A stretch of DNA of 48,346 nt from Euryhalocaulis caribicus (GCF_000412185.1 NZ_ASJA01000020.1:1-48346), one strand, 5' to 3'. Shown: positions 6,603 to 14,979, counted from the first letter of the stretch. Program-made: numbers and translations. The notes: generated by a model from the sequence alone, not told the origin.

Positions 6603-8387
6603 ATGCGCGCTCTGCTGCTTTCCTCCGCCGCCTTCGCCCTTCTCGCCGCCTGCGGGTCCGACGCGCCCGAAGCGCCGGAAGACGAGGCCCCGGCGGGCGA
6701 GGCCCTGCCGCAGGACGCAGATCCCGCCGATGAGGCCGGCGCGATGGACGAGGCGGACGCGGACGCGGACGGGACCGCCGCCGAAGACACCGCTTCCGCC
6801 GCCGAGGCCGCTTATGACATCAAGGCCCAGCGCGCCAAGATCGCCCGCATCGAGATGAACCCCGACGTCTCCTTCCTCAATGAGGAAGAGCGCGAGGTCG
6901 TCAATATCCTGATCGACGCCGCCGAGATCATGACCGATCTCTATGTCCGCCAGATCCGCGAGGGCAATCAGGAATTGCGCGCCGAAATCGCCCGGAGCGA
7001 TCCGGAAAATCGCGGCCGCCTGCTGGACATGTACGATCTGCATCTGGGCGCCTGGGACAGCCTGGACGAATACCATCCCTTCTATGGCGACGAGGAACTG
7101 CCGCTGGGCGCGGGCTTCTATCCCGAAGACATTACGCGTGAGGAATTCCAGACCTGGGTTGATGAGCACCCCGATCAGGCGGACGCCTTCACCGATCCCT
7201 ATACCGTCATCCGCCGCACCGATGATGGCGGGCTGGAGGCGACCCCGTATTCCGAGTTCTACGCCGGCAAGCTGTCACAGGCCGCCGATCTGCTGCGCCA
7301 GGCGGCGGAGACGACCTCCAATGAAAGCCTGAAAAACTATCTCAACCTGCGGGCCGAGGCGTTCCGCACGAACGACTATTTCGACTCCGACATGGCGTGG
7401 ATGGACCTGGAAGGCACGCCCATCGAAGTCGTGATCGGCCCCTATGAGGTCTATACGGACCGCCTGCTGGGCCAGAAAGCGGCCTTCGAGGCCTTCATCA
7501 CGGTCAAGGATCCCGAGGAAAGCGCGGCGCTGGACAAGTACAAGGCGCATCTGCGCGACATGGAGGAAAACCTCCCGGTCGAGGATTCCTACAAGAATTT
7601 CCAGCGCGGTTTTGAATCGCCCATCGTCGTGGCCGATCAGGTCCATGGCGGCGGCGACAATGTGCCGGGCGTGCAGACCATCGCCTTCAACCTGCCCAAT
7701 GACGAGCGCGTGCGCGAGGCCAAGGGCGCCAAGAAGGTGATCCTGGAAAACGTGCTGGGCGCGAAATACGACCGCATCCTGTCGCCGATGGCGGACAAGG
7801 TCCTTGTCGCCGATCAGGCGGACCTGGTGTCGCGGGTCTATATGCAGCGTAACACGCTGTTCCATGAGCTGAGCCACAGCCTCGGCCCGGGTACGATCAC
7901 CCTTGACGGCCGCGAGACCACCGTCAGCGCCGTGCTGAAAGAGGTTTATTCCGCCTCGGAAGAGGCCAAGGCGGACGTCATGGGCGTCTATAACATCCTC
8001 TACATGATGAATGAGGGCGAGCTGCCCGAGGCCGAGCGGGACGAGCTGCTGGCGACCTATTTTGCCGGCATTTTCCGCGCCGTCCGCTTCGGCATTGACG
8101 AGGCGCACGGCCGCGGCGCGGCGCTGCAATACTCCTATTACAAGGAGAAGGGCGCATTTGAGTGGGTCGCTGAAGAGAACCGCTACCGCGTCGATTATGA
8201 CGCGCTGGAAGGCGCCGTCACCGACCTGACGGGGGACCTCATCCGTCTGCAGGGCGACGGCGATTATGACGGCATGAAAGCCTTTTTCGAGAAATATGCC
8301 CGTCTGGACGGCAATGCGCGGGCCGTCCTGAACTCGATGGGCGGCATCCCGGTGGACATTCAGCCGATCTATCCGGACGAGATCTGA
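6603..8387 (+). CDS. M49-like zinc peptidase lipoprotein (dipeptidyl peptidase III family)
   Basis: A 594-residue lipoprotein. The signal peptide MRALLLSSAAFALLAAC ends in a lipobox with Cys17, followed by an acidic Ala/Glu/Asp-rich linker to about residue 70. The catalytic zinc site is HELSH at 421-425 (two His ligands and the catalytic Glu422) with the third-ligand motif EEAKAD at 453-458. That pair, with a pentapeptide in place of the HEXXGH of eukaryotic DPP III, is known from bacterial M49 relatives such as the Caldithrix enzyme. It would release dipeptides from peptides at the outer membrane or in the periplasm. I choose ATG 6603, after AGAGG, over the upstream ATG 6525, because only 6603 gives a proper signal peptide. 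It stands alone, downstream of the repeat cluster. Confidence 0.88.
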   Translation: MRALLLSSAAFALLAACGSDAPEAPEDEAPAGEALPQDADPADEAGAMDEADADADGTAAEDTASAAEAAYDIKAQRAKIARIEMNPDVSFLNEEEREVVNILIDAAEIMTDLYVRQIREGNQELRAEIARSDPENRGRLLDMYDLHLGAWDSLDEYHPFYGDEELPLGAGFYPEDITREEFQTWVDEHPDQADAFTDPYTVIRRTDDGGLEATPYSEFYAGKLSQAADLLRQAAETTSNESLKNYLNLRAEAFRTNDYFDSDMAWMDLEGTPIEVVIGPYEVYTDRLLGQKAAFEAFITVKDPEESAALDKYKAHLRDMEENLPVEDSYKNFQRGFESPIVVADQVHGGGDNVPGVQTIAFNLPNDERVREAKGAKKVILENVLGAKYDRILSPMADKVLVADQADLVSRVYMQRNTLFHELSHSLGPGTITLDGRETTVSAVLKEVYSASEEAKADVMGVYNILYMMNEGELPEAERDELLATYFAGIFRAVRFGIDEAHGRGAALQYSYYKEKGAFEWVAEENRYRVDYDALEGAVTDLTGDLIRLQGDGDYDGMKAFFEKYARLDGNARAVLNSMGGIPVDIQPIYPDEI

Positions 8388-8394
8388 TCCGGGC

Positions 8395-8425
8395 GCCGGG
8401 CCGCGCCAGCGCCGCGCGGCCCGGC
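8395..8425. terminator. Long GC hairpin between convergent genes
   Basis: A perfect 12-bp stem, GCCGGGCCGCGC / GCGCGGCCCGGC, with a 7-nt loop fills the 37-bp space between the stop of the M49 peptidase and the stop of the convergent acyltransferase. There is no T tract on either side, so it may serve as a two-way pause, RNA-end protection or Rho-assisted end rather than a classical terminator. Confidence 0.5.
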
Positions 8426-9519
8426 TACCAGATGCGGGAGGCGATGCGCCCGCCTTCGGGCTTGCGCGCCGCGAATATCCGGCTGCGCAGCCGCGCCGCC
8501 GCGCCGATGACCGGCCGCTCGAAAAAGGTGAAGGCCAGCCAGGCCAGCATGACCGAGGCCCCGGCCATCACAATGGCCGCAAGCACATTATCCCAAAGCG
8601 TTCCGTACGCGGAGACCGGCGCCCACAGCCGCGACAGGGCCGAAATGACAAGGAAATGGCCCAGATAGAGCGAATAGGACCAGTCGCCCAGCCGCACCGC
8701 CCATCCCGGCGCGCGCCAGCCATGGTCCAGCTCCAGCCCCACCGCGCCATAGACGATCAGCGCGCAGGCCGGCGCGAAGATCAGCGTGCGGGGCCAGTTT
8801 GTCGCCGTCCCCGTGGTCGCCTGCTCCGGCCCGATGGCGCCCATGCCAAGGATCAGGCCGGCCAGCCCAAGCGCCAGCGCGACATGCGCCCCGGCGCGCC
8901 GCCCGGACGTTAACAGCAGGCCCACGACCGCCCCGGCGATGAATTCCAGCGTCAGCGGGTCGAAGATCAGGCGGATGACTGGCCGCGCCTCCCCCGCGCC
9001 CAGCGCCTGCCCGCCCACAACCATCGCCGCCCAGCCGGCCAGCAGGAAAGGAAGGAAGCGGCCCGGCAGCAAAATGAACAGCGTGAAGACCAGGTAGAAA
9101 TACATCTCGTGAACCAGCGTCCACGCCAGGCCCAGAAACATTGTCGCATCCGACGGCCACAGTGCCAGCGACGCGGCCAGATTTCCGGCCTCCAGCTTCA
9201 CCGCCAGCGACCCGGTGAAGGCGAAGGCCAGCGCCGCCAGACCGCAGAACAGCCAGTAGGTCGGATAAATGCGCGCGAACCGGCTGAACAGAAACGACCC
9301 GGCCTGCGTTTTTGAGCCCAGCCGCCCGCGCGTGACCAGGACCATGACGAAGCCGGAAATGACGAAGAACAGATCCACGCCCGAATAGCCATAGAGCAGG
9401 AAGACCGGAACGGCGGCCTCCGCATGGTCGCGCATCTCGATGTAGTGAATATGCGAAAAAAGCACGAGGCAGGCGGCCAGAGCCCGCAGGGCCTGAACGC
9501 CCAGTATCCTGTCTGTCAT
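8425..9519 (-). CDS. Membrane acyltransferase 3 family protein, paralogue 1
   Basis: A 364-residue polytopic membrane protein of the acyltransferase 3 (OafA/ExoZ-like) family, which transfers acetyl or other acyl groups to sugars of surface polysaccharides. The N-terminus shows the family blocks VQALRALAACLVLFSHIH, with the conserved His of motif LFSH, YSGVDLFFVISGFVMV near residue 45, and FLFSRFARIYPTYWL near 76; WTLVHEMYFYLVF and GDWSYSLYLGHF follow. About ten membrane segments are likely. It is clearly a paralogue of the protein encoded at 12187-13275. The target glycan cannot be deduced; no polysaccharide cluster is present nearby. Confidence 0.92.
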   Translation of the reverse strand: MTDRILGVQALRALAACLVLFSHIHYIEMRDHAEAAVPVFLLYGYSGVDLFFVISGFVMVLVTRGRLGSKTQAGSFLFSRFARIYPTYWLFCGLAALAFAFTGSLAVKLEAGNLAASLALWPSDATMFLGLAWTLVHEMYFYLVFTLFILLPGRFLPFLLAGWAAMVVGGQALGAGEARPVIRLIFDPLTLEFIAGAVVGLLLTSGRRAGAHVALALGLAGLILGMGAIGPEQATTGTATNWPRTLIFAPACALIVYGAVGLELDHGWRAPGWAVRLGDWSYSLYLGHFLVISALSRLWAPVSAYGTLWDNVLAAIVMAGASVMLAWLAFTFFERPVIGAAARLRSRIFAARKPEGGRIASRIW

Positions 9520-9622
9520 GTCCGCCCGCCCGTTGCGATTCCGTGACCGATGTTAGCCGCCGTGGCGAAGGCTTGGTAGAGAAAGAACCGTTCGTGGAAA
9601 GCGTGACCGGGAGCCCCTAGCG

Positions 9623-11143
9623 ATGCAATTTCTTCAGGAACTGACGATGGGCGGGCTGGATTTCCTGGCCACGCTTTTCATTTTCTGCATCGGCGCGGGC
9701 CTGTTCGCCGTGGTGGTCCTGTGGATCGCCGACGCCACGCAAAGCCAGGATTCCATCCGGCACAACTATCCGGTGATTGGCCGCTTCCGGACCATCTTCA
9801 ACCGGCTGGGCGAGTTCTTCCGGCAATATTTCTTCGCGCTGGACCGGGAGGAAATGCCCTTCAACCGCGCCCAGCGGGAATGGGTCTACAAGTCGTCGAA
9901 GGGCGCGCCGAACATCCAGCCTTTCGGCTCCACCCTCAATCTGAATCTCATCGGCACGCCGGTCTTCATCAACGCCGCCTATCCCTATCTGGACGCCGGC
10001 GGCGACCATGACGATCCGCCGGAACTGGTGTTCGGCCCGCAGACGCCAAACCCCTATCGCACGCAGCGCCTGATCAATATCTCGGCCATGAGCTACGGCT
10101 CGATCTCCAAACCGGCCGTGCAGGCGCTGTCGCGCGGCGCGGCCCAGATCGGGTGCTGGCTGAACACGGGGGAGGGCGGGCTCTCGCCGCACCACCTCGA
10201 GGGCGGCTGCGACATCGTCTTCCAGATCGGGACGGCGAAATACGGCGTGCGCAATTCCGACGGCTCGCTGTCGGACGAACGTCTGGCCGAAATCGCCGCG
10301 CATGATCAGGTGAAGATGATCGAGGTGAAACTCAGCCAGGGCGCCAAGCCGGGCAAGGGCGGCATCCTGCCCGGCGACAAGGTGACAGAGGAAATCGCGG
10401 AAATTCGCGGCATCCCGGCCGGGCTCGATTCCATCTCTCCCAACCGGTTCGAGGAAATCGCCGATAATTCCGACCTTCTGGATTTTATCGCGCGGGTCCG
10501 GGGCGTGGCGAACAAGCCGGTCGGGTTCAAATCCTGCTTTGGCTCCTATGACTGGCTGGAAGATCTCTGCGACGAAATTCATCGCCGCGGGCCGGACAGC
10601 GCGCCCGACTTCATCACCGTGGATGGCGGGGAGGGCGGCACCGGCGCCGCGCCCATGCCGCTGATGGACAATATGGGCCTGTCCATCCGCCAGTCCCTGC
10701 CCGGCGTTGTCGATACGCTGATCCGCAAGGGGCTGCGCGACCGCATCAAGGTGATCGCCTCGGGCAAGCTGATCACCCCGGCGGAGGCCAGCTGGGCCTA
10801 TTGCGCCGGCGCGGATTCGGTCAATTCGGCGCGCGGATTCATGTTTTCGATCGGCTGTATCCAGGCCATGCGCTGCCACACCAATAACTGTCCGACGGGC
10901 GTGACCACCCACAAGGAAAGCCTGCAAGGCGGGCTGGACCCGGAACAGAAATCAAAATCGGTGGCCAATTATGTCGGACGCATCGAATACGGCATCGGCG
11001 TCATCGCCCATTCCTGCGGCGTCGCCCATGGCCGGAACCTGGAGCGGCGGCATGTCCGCATCGTCCAGCCTGACGGGCGCGCTGTGCCGCTCAGCGAAAT
11101 CTGCCCGGCCGCCCCTGCGAAGCCCGCCGCCGCGGCGGAATGA
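9623..11143 (+). CDS. Membrane-anchored FMN-binding glutamate synthase-like protein
   Basis: A 506-residue protein with the FMN/Fe-S synthase domain of GltB (GltS domain) but without the glutaminase and C-terminal beta-helix domains of true glutamate synthase. Residues about 12-36 form one hydrophobic segment, so it should be tethered to the inner membrane with the catalytic domain in the cytosol. Family blocks: INISAMSYGSISKPAVQALSRGA, NTGEGGLSPHH, KPGKGGILPGDKV, TVDGGEGGTGAAP, and the 3Fe-4S cysteine cluster GCIQAMRCHTNNCPTGVTTH. No GltD or glutaminase partner is next to it, so the electron donor and substrate are unknown. It is commonly annotated as glutamate synthase but that reaction is not shown by the sequence. 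Confidence 0.88.
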   Translation: MQFLQELTMGGLDFLATLFIFCIGAGLFAVVVLWIADATQSQDSIRHNYPVIGRFRTIFNRLGEFFRQYFFALDREEMPFNRAQREWVYKSSKGAPNIQPFGSTLNLNLIGTPVFINAAYPYLDAGGDHDDPPELVFGPQTPNPYRTQRLINISAMSYGSISKPAVQALSRGAAQIGCWLNTGEGGLSPHHLEGGCDIVFQIGTAKYGVRNSDGSLSDERLAEIAAHDQVKMIEVKLSQGAKPGKGGILPGDKVTEEIAEIRGIPAGLDSISPNRFEEIADNSDLLDFIARVRGVANKPVGFKSCFGSYDWLEDLCDEIHRRGPDSAPDFITVDGGEGGTGAAPMPLMDNMGLSIRQSLPGVVDTLIRKGLRDRIKVIASGKLITPAEASWAYCAGADSVNSARGFMFSIGCIQAMRCHTNNCPTGVTTHKESLQGGLDPEQKSKSVANYVGRIEYGIGVIAHSCGVAHGRNLERRHVRIVQPDGRAVPLSEICPAAPAKPAAAAE

Positions 11144-11218
11144 TGGGAAAGCCGTTTGAGGCCGCGCCGGGCGCTGCTACCAGAAACCCTGTTGTTTGAC
11201 GCTTGAACGGAATAGCCC

Positions 11219-12190
11219 ATGGAAATCGCCGCCATCATCGCCGGACTTGTCTTCCTGACCGTCGGGGGGGACGCGCTGGTGCGCGGATCGGTGGCGACGG
11301 CGCGGCGGCTGGGCGTTTCGCCCATGATCATTGGCCTGACGCTGGTCGGGTTCGGCACCTCGACGCCGGAACTGGTGACCAGCCTGCAGGCGGCCTTCGC
11401 CGGATCGCCGGGCGTGGCGGTGGGCAATGTCGTCGGCTCCAACATTGCCAATTTCCTTCTGATCCTGGGCGTGTCCGCGCTGGTCTTCCCGGTCGTCTGT
11501 GATCGCCGGGCGCTGGGCTGGGACGGCTTGATTGCCGCGGGCGCGGCCATCGCGCTGACGCTGGCCGCGCTGACGGTCGGTTTCGACCGCTGGGTAGGCC
11601 TCGCCTTTGTCGCGCTCTTGGCGGGGTATCTGTTCGCGACATGGCTGCGCGAGCGCGGCGGCGTCGCGCCGGAGGAAGCGGACCTGCATGTGCGCGAGGG
11701 CGGGGTGGTGGGAGAGGGCGCGGCCCCGCTCTGGCGTTCCCTGCTGATCGCGTTCGCCGGCATCGTCATCACCATCCTGGGCGCGCGATTCCTCGTCTTC
11801 GGGGCGATCGAGGTGGCGCGCGGCTTCTCCGTGCCCGAAACGGTGATCGGTCTGACCATCGTGGCGGTCGGCACCTCCCTGCCGGAGCTGGTGACGTCCC
11901 TGATCGCGGCTTTCCGCAAGGAAAGCGATATTGCGCTGGGCAATGTCCTCGGCTCCAACATTTTCAACGTGCTGGCCATTCTGGGCGTCACCGCAATGAT
12001 CCGCCCGATGGAAGCCCCGGCGGACATCGCGGGAACCGATGTCTGGGTGATGCTGGCCGCGACCGCGCTGGTGCTGTTCTTTGCGTTCACGAACCGCAAG
12101 ATCAGCCGTCTGGAAGGCGGGGTGATGGTGCTGCTCTACGCGACCTATATCGGTCTGCTGGCCATTCGCGCAGGCGCGGGGGCGGCCTAG
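11219..12190 (+). CDS. Calcium/sodium antiporter, CaCA family (YrbG-like)
   Basis: A 323-residue inner-membrane exchanger with about ten transmembrane segments in two homologous halves. The ion-binding alpha repeats are easy to see: GFGTSTPELVTSLQAA with GNVVGSNIANFLLILG in the first half, and VGTSLPELVTSLIAAF with GNVLGSNIFNVLAILG in the second; the glutamates of the two PEL motifs bind the cation. The family exports Ca2+ in exchange for Na+ or H+. Its TAG stop shares the CTAG at 12187-12190 with the stop of the convergent acyltransferase gene, leaving no room for a terminator. Confidence 0.93.
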   Translation: MEIAAIIAGLVFLTVGGDALVRGSVATARRLGVSPMIIGLTLVGFGTSTPELVTSLQAAFAGSPGVAVGNVVGSNIANFLLILGVSALVFPVVCDRRALGWDGLIAAGAAIALTLAALTVGFDRWVGLAFVALLAGYLFATWLRERGGVAPEEADLHVREGGVVGEGAAPLWRSLLIAFAGIVITILGARFLVFGAIEVARGFSVPETVIGLTIVAVGTSLPELVTSLIAAFRKESDIALGNVLGSNIFNVLAILGVTAMIRPMEAPADIAGTDVWVMLAATALVLFFAFTNRKISRLEGGVMVLLYATYIGLLAIRAGAGAA

Positions 12191-13275
12191 GGCGCGCCCG
12201 CGCCGCGCCAGGCCGGCTTGCGCCCGAAGATCCGCCGCCGCAGCGTTCGCGTGACATGCAGCATCGGCTTCTCCGCCAGAAGATGCGCGGCCGCGGAGGC
12301 GGCGATGGCGGCCGCCGACAGGATGATGAGGGCCGCGACATTGTCGATTGCCCCGCCAGTGGCGACGGGCGCCCAGAGCCGCCCCAGCGCCGACAGGGTC
12401 AGCACATGGGTCAGGTACAGCGCATAGGACCAGTCGCCGAACACGCCGGACCACGCGGGCGCGGCGCGGCCGCGATGCTCCATCGCCGCCAGTCCATAGA
12501 CGATCAGCGCCCCCGGCGGTCCGAATAACAGCGCCCGCGCCCAGTGATCGGGGAACGCGCCGGGCCAGTTCGCGCCGGCATAGATCAGCGCGGCGCAGAA
12601 CGCCGCAACGCCCAGCGCCAGAATGGCGGCCCCCGCGCGTTTTTCGCCGGGCAGCCCATGGAAAATCAGCGCCGCCGCGGCGCCCAGAACGAATTCCAGC
12701 GTCAGAGGGTGAAAGACGATAGCCAGTTCCGGACTGACCCCGCCAAGGCCCGCCAGCGCGCCCAGCGTCACCGCGCCCATCCACAGCGCCAGCAGGGCGG
12801 GCAGCCAGCGGCGCGGCGCCAGAAGCATCGCCGCGAATACCAGATAGAAATAAAGTTCATGTATCAGGGTCCAGCCCACAGCCAGAAGCGGAGGGCGGCT
12901 TTCGGGCCACAGGGCGAGGGATTTTATCAGATCGGGGCTTCCGGTCGCCGATGCGAACACCATATCAGGCCAACGTAGCCAGACGACGATGAGGAAAAGA
13001 CTGACCAGCCAGTAGAGCGGATAGATGCGCGTGAAGCGCGAGAACAGGAACGCCCCCGCCTTTCGCGGAGCCCCGAAATCGCCCTGCGTGACATGGACCA
13101 TGATGAATCCGGAGATGACGAAGAACAGGTCGACCCCGGAGAATCCCAGTATGGTCTCTCCGGGAAGGATCGTATCTCCGCCATATTTGGCTTCTACCAC
13201 GCCCAGATGTGACAGGACGACGAGACTGGCCGCAACGCCGCGAAGCGCCTGAATATTGACGAGATAGCGGTTCAT
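12187..13275 (-). CDS. Membrane acyltransferase 3 family protein, paralogue 2
   Basis: A 362-residue polytopic protein, paralogous along its whole length to that of 8425-9519: NIQALRGVAASLVVLSHLGV, FSGVDLFFVISGFIMVHVTQG, AGAFLFSRFTRIYPLYWLV, WTLIHELYFYLVF, IVFHPLTLEFVLGAAAAL, GDWSYALYLTHV. The conserved histidine is in LSHL. I choose ATG 13275, which aligns with the N-terminus of its paralogue; the open frame extends to 13362 without further similarity. The likely role is acyl decoration of an extracellular or lipid-linked glycan. It is transcribed opposite to the antiporter and overlaps its stop codon. Confidence 0.92.
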   Translation of the reverse strand: MNRYLVNIQALRGVAASLVVLSHLGVVEAKYGGDTILPGETILGFSGVDLFFVISGFIMVHVTQGDFGAPRKAGAFLFSRFTRIYPLYWLVSLFLIVVWLRWPDMVFASATGSPDLIKSLALWPESRPPLLAVGWTLIHELYFYLVFAAMLLAPRRWLPALLALWMGAVTLGALAGLGGVSPELAIVFHPLTLEFVLGAAAALIFHGLPGEKRAGAAILALGVAAFCAALIYAGANWPGAFPDHWARALLFGPPGALIVYGLAAMEHRGRAAPAWSGVFGDWSYALYLTHVLTLSALGRLWAPVATGGAIDNVAALIILSAAAIAASAAAHLLAEKPMLHVTRTLRRRIFGRKPAWRGAGAP

Positions 13276-13461
13276 ATCGCGAAACAGGCTTTCAGGCGGC
13301 GGCCCCGGGCAGGCCTTTAGACAAGGGGGACGATATTCATCGAACCCCGACCCCCAGGGCAACCATGAATGCTCATCGCGCGTTCAGCCGCGGTCTGTGA
13401 GACTTCTTGCAGCCCGTTTTGAGAAGAAAGGAGCCGGCGCCTTCAAGACGCGTCGAAACTG

Positions 13462-13716
13462 ATGATCGCACTGATACTCCGCCCCATCATGGCGACGTTC
13501 GGCGTGCTGCTGATTCTGCTCGGCATTCCGATCACGCCGCTACCGATTCCTCTGGGGCTTCCCATGATCATCACGGGCACGTTCCTGCTGATGCACAGCG
13601 TGCCGCGCTTCCGCCGGGCCGTGATGGCGTGGCTGCACAATCACCCGCGTGTCCATGCCCGGGTGCGCGCCGTCCAGCGCCGCACCCGCCGCCGGAAAAC
13701 AACCTCGGAAAATTAG
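13462..13716 (+). CDS. Small membrane protein, conserved-looking, unknown function
   Basis: An 84-residue protein with two closely spaced hydrophobic segments (residues about 2-24 and 27-45) separated by a proline-rich turn, PITPLPIPLGLP, then a strongly basic C-terminal tail (VHARVRAVQRRTRRRK). The tail suggests the C-terminus lies in the cytosol. Its shape resembles small hypothetical inner-membrane proteins found widely in proteobacteria, but I cannot name a family with confidence. The ribosome site before ATG 13462 is weak. Upstream, 13276-13461 holds the back-to-back promoter region with the acyltransferase gene and nothing else I can define. Confidence 0.65.
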   Translation: MIALILRPIMATFGVLLILLGIPITPLPIPLGLPMIITGTFLLMHSVPRFRRAVMAWLHNHPRVHARVRAVQRRTRRRKTTSEN

Positions 13717-13803
13717 CGGGCGTTCGCCCTTAGCGGATCTGCGGATTGCCGCCCGATAGCAGCCCCGGCTTTCAATTCCTGTTCTTCGCCGATGCCTGTT
13801 TTG

Positions 13804-14040
13804 TCATTGCGCTTGTCTTTGCCGACTCTGCCGCGCGCCGCGCCACCGTACTGCGTAGGGCAGCACGAACATATACAAACCCGTCGCCAGCAGCAGGAAG
13901 AGCGGCCCCAGCGCCAGGAAATAAACCCAGACCGGCGGCTCCTCCCCGCTCATCGTGGCGACGAAATTGACGATTACGCCGAGCGTAAAGGCGATAGACA
14001 GCCAGCGATGTATCTGGCGAATCCATTTGCTAAAGATCAT
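13804..14040 (-). CDS. Small two-TM membrane protein in the ArsR-SRPBCC operon
   Basis: A 78-residue protein with two hydrophobic segments (about 12-30 and 37-62) and a very basic tail (RWRGARQSRQRQ). The start WIRQIHRWLSIAFTLGVIVNF resembles the first membrane helix of PepSY-type proteins, though far too short for one. ATG 14040 has a strong AAGGAG ribosome site. It lies 59 bases downstream of the SRPBCC gene on the same strand, so it is probably the third gene of the operon controlled by the ArsR repressor. Function unknown. Confidence 0.72.
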   Translation of the reverse strand: MIFSKWIRQIHRWLSIAFTLGVIVNFVATMSGEEPPVWVYFLALGPLFLLLATGLYMFVLPYAVRWRGARQSRQRQAQ

Positions 14041-14099
14041 AGGGACTCCTTCAGGAAAAAATCTGAACCGGGATTATCGCGTCGCGCTGGAAGCGGACC

Positions 14100-14510
14100 T
14101 CAGGCGGTCTTTTCCAGGACCTGCTCCAGCGCATCGAAAAAGCGCGGCCAACCGGCCCGCGCGCCGTGGAAGTATCGCGGCTGTCCAGTCGGGAAGCCCG
14201 TCTGCTCCATGCGAAGCCGGGTTCCGCCGCCGGCCGGTTCAAGCGTCCAGGCGACAACGCTCTCAAGCTCGCCCGATACCCACGTATAGGTCAGCGCCCT
14301 TTGCGGCTCGACTTCCAACACCTGGCAATCGACGACGCCCCAGTCGAACTGGAAATCGAAACGGTGATCCACGACAGGTTTGAAATCGCTCTTCATCAGC
14401 CACTCCTCAATCAGGTGCGGCTGTGTGAGAGCCCGCCAGATTTTTTCCGGCGGATAGGGCAGGTCCCGCTCCACGACGACTGCGCGCGGTTCGGCTGACG
14501 GTTCGGTCAT
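14100..14510 (-). CDS. SRPBCC (AHSA1/START-like) domain protein
   Basis: A 136-residue single-domain protein of the SRPBCC fold, close to the AHSA1-like group: VVVERDLPYPPEKIWRALTQPHLIEEWLM at the N-terminus, then the strand pattern around FDWGVVDCQVLEVEPQRALTYTW, and GGTRLRMEQTGFP followed by the long C-terminal helix GWPRFFDALEQVLEK. Such proteins bind hydrophobic ligands; many are paired with an ArsR repressor, as here, and their ligand is generally unknown. The ATG overlaps the ArsR stop codon (ATGA at 14507-14510), so the two are translationally coupled. Confidence 0.92.
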   Translation of the reverse strand: MTEPSAEPRAVVVERDLPYPPEKIWRALTQPHLIEEWLMKSDFKPVVDHRFDFQFDWGVVDCQVLEVEPQRALTYTWVSGELESVVAWTLEPAGGGTRLRMEQTGFPTGQPRYFHGARAGWPRFFDALEQVLEKTA

Positions 14511-14830
14511 TGATCCATCCTTTTGAGAAGATCTTCGAGGGCGTCCAGCCGGTTCTCCCAGAACCCGGCCATCTCCCCCGTCCAGTCATTCAGCGGCGTC
14601 AGAGCGCCGGGCAGGGGGCTGTAATGGGTTTCGCGGCCCTGATGACGGTCGCGCACAAGCCCGGCCTGTTTCAGCAGCCTGAGATGCTTCGAGACCGCCG
14701 GTTGCGAAATTCCCGCCGCCGCCGTCAGTCCGCCGACCGTCTGTTCTCCCTCACGGCACAGCCGCTCGAAAATCGCCCGCCGGGTTGGATCGGCGAGCGC
14801 CTTGAACAGAACTTCATGGGCATCGGGCAT
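14507..14830 (-). CDS. ArsR/SmtB-family transcriptional repressor
   Basis: A 107-residue winged-helix protein. The start MPDAHEVLFKALADPTRRAIFERL is typical of the family subgroup paired with SRPBCC genes, and the recognition helix lies in AGISQPAVSKHLRLLKQAGLV (residues about 42-62). No metal-binding CxC of the arsenic or metal sensors is visible, which fits this subgroup sensing something other than metals. I take ATG 14830; an in-frame TTG at 14866 would start inside the operator. It probably represses its own operon through the 19-bp inverted repeat at 14838-14882. Confidence 0.92.
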   Translation of the reverse strand: MPDAHEVLFKALADPTRRAIFERLCREGEQTVGGLTAAAGISQPAVSKHLRLLKQAGLVRDRHQGRETHYSPLPGALTPLNDWTGEMAGFWENRLDALEDLLKRMDQ

Positions 14831-14837
14831 AGAGACA

Positions 14838-14882
14838 CATAACTGGCTGGTTATTGAATGAGCCAATAACCAGCCAGTTATG
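14838..14882. promoter_or_regulatory. Perfect 19-bp inverted repeat, predicted ArsR operator
   Basis: Arms CATAACTGGCTGGTTATTG (14838-14856) and its exact reverse complement (14864-14882) are separated by 7 bases. Each arm also contains a smaller palindrome-like site, ATAAC-N6-GTTAT, so the element reads as two ArsR dimer sites about 27 bp apart centre to centre. It ends 7 bases before the arsR start codon and must overlap the promoter. ArsR proteins bind such imperfect palindromes of about 12-2-12 type; the assignment to this repressor is inference from position and symmetry. Confidence 0.85.
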
Positions 14883-14916
14883 CATGAGTCAAACAGGAAT
14901 GAGGGTGCTGAATAGC

Positions 14917-14948
14917 AAAACGGCCGCGCCGGAAAGGGCGCGGCCGTT
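14917..14948 (-). terminator. Terminator of the ATP synthase F0 operon
   Basis: A perfect 12-bp stem, AACGGCCGCGCC / GGCGCGGCCGTT, with a 6-nt loop lies 31 bases beyond the atpF stop on the minus strand. Read in that direction it ends in TTTTGC, a short T run. It also separates the operon from the ArsR operator. Confidence 0.8.
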
Positions 14949-14979
14949 CAAAGCCTGAAAAATGTACGGTCAGGAAAAG

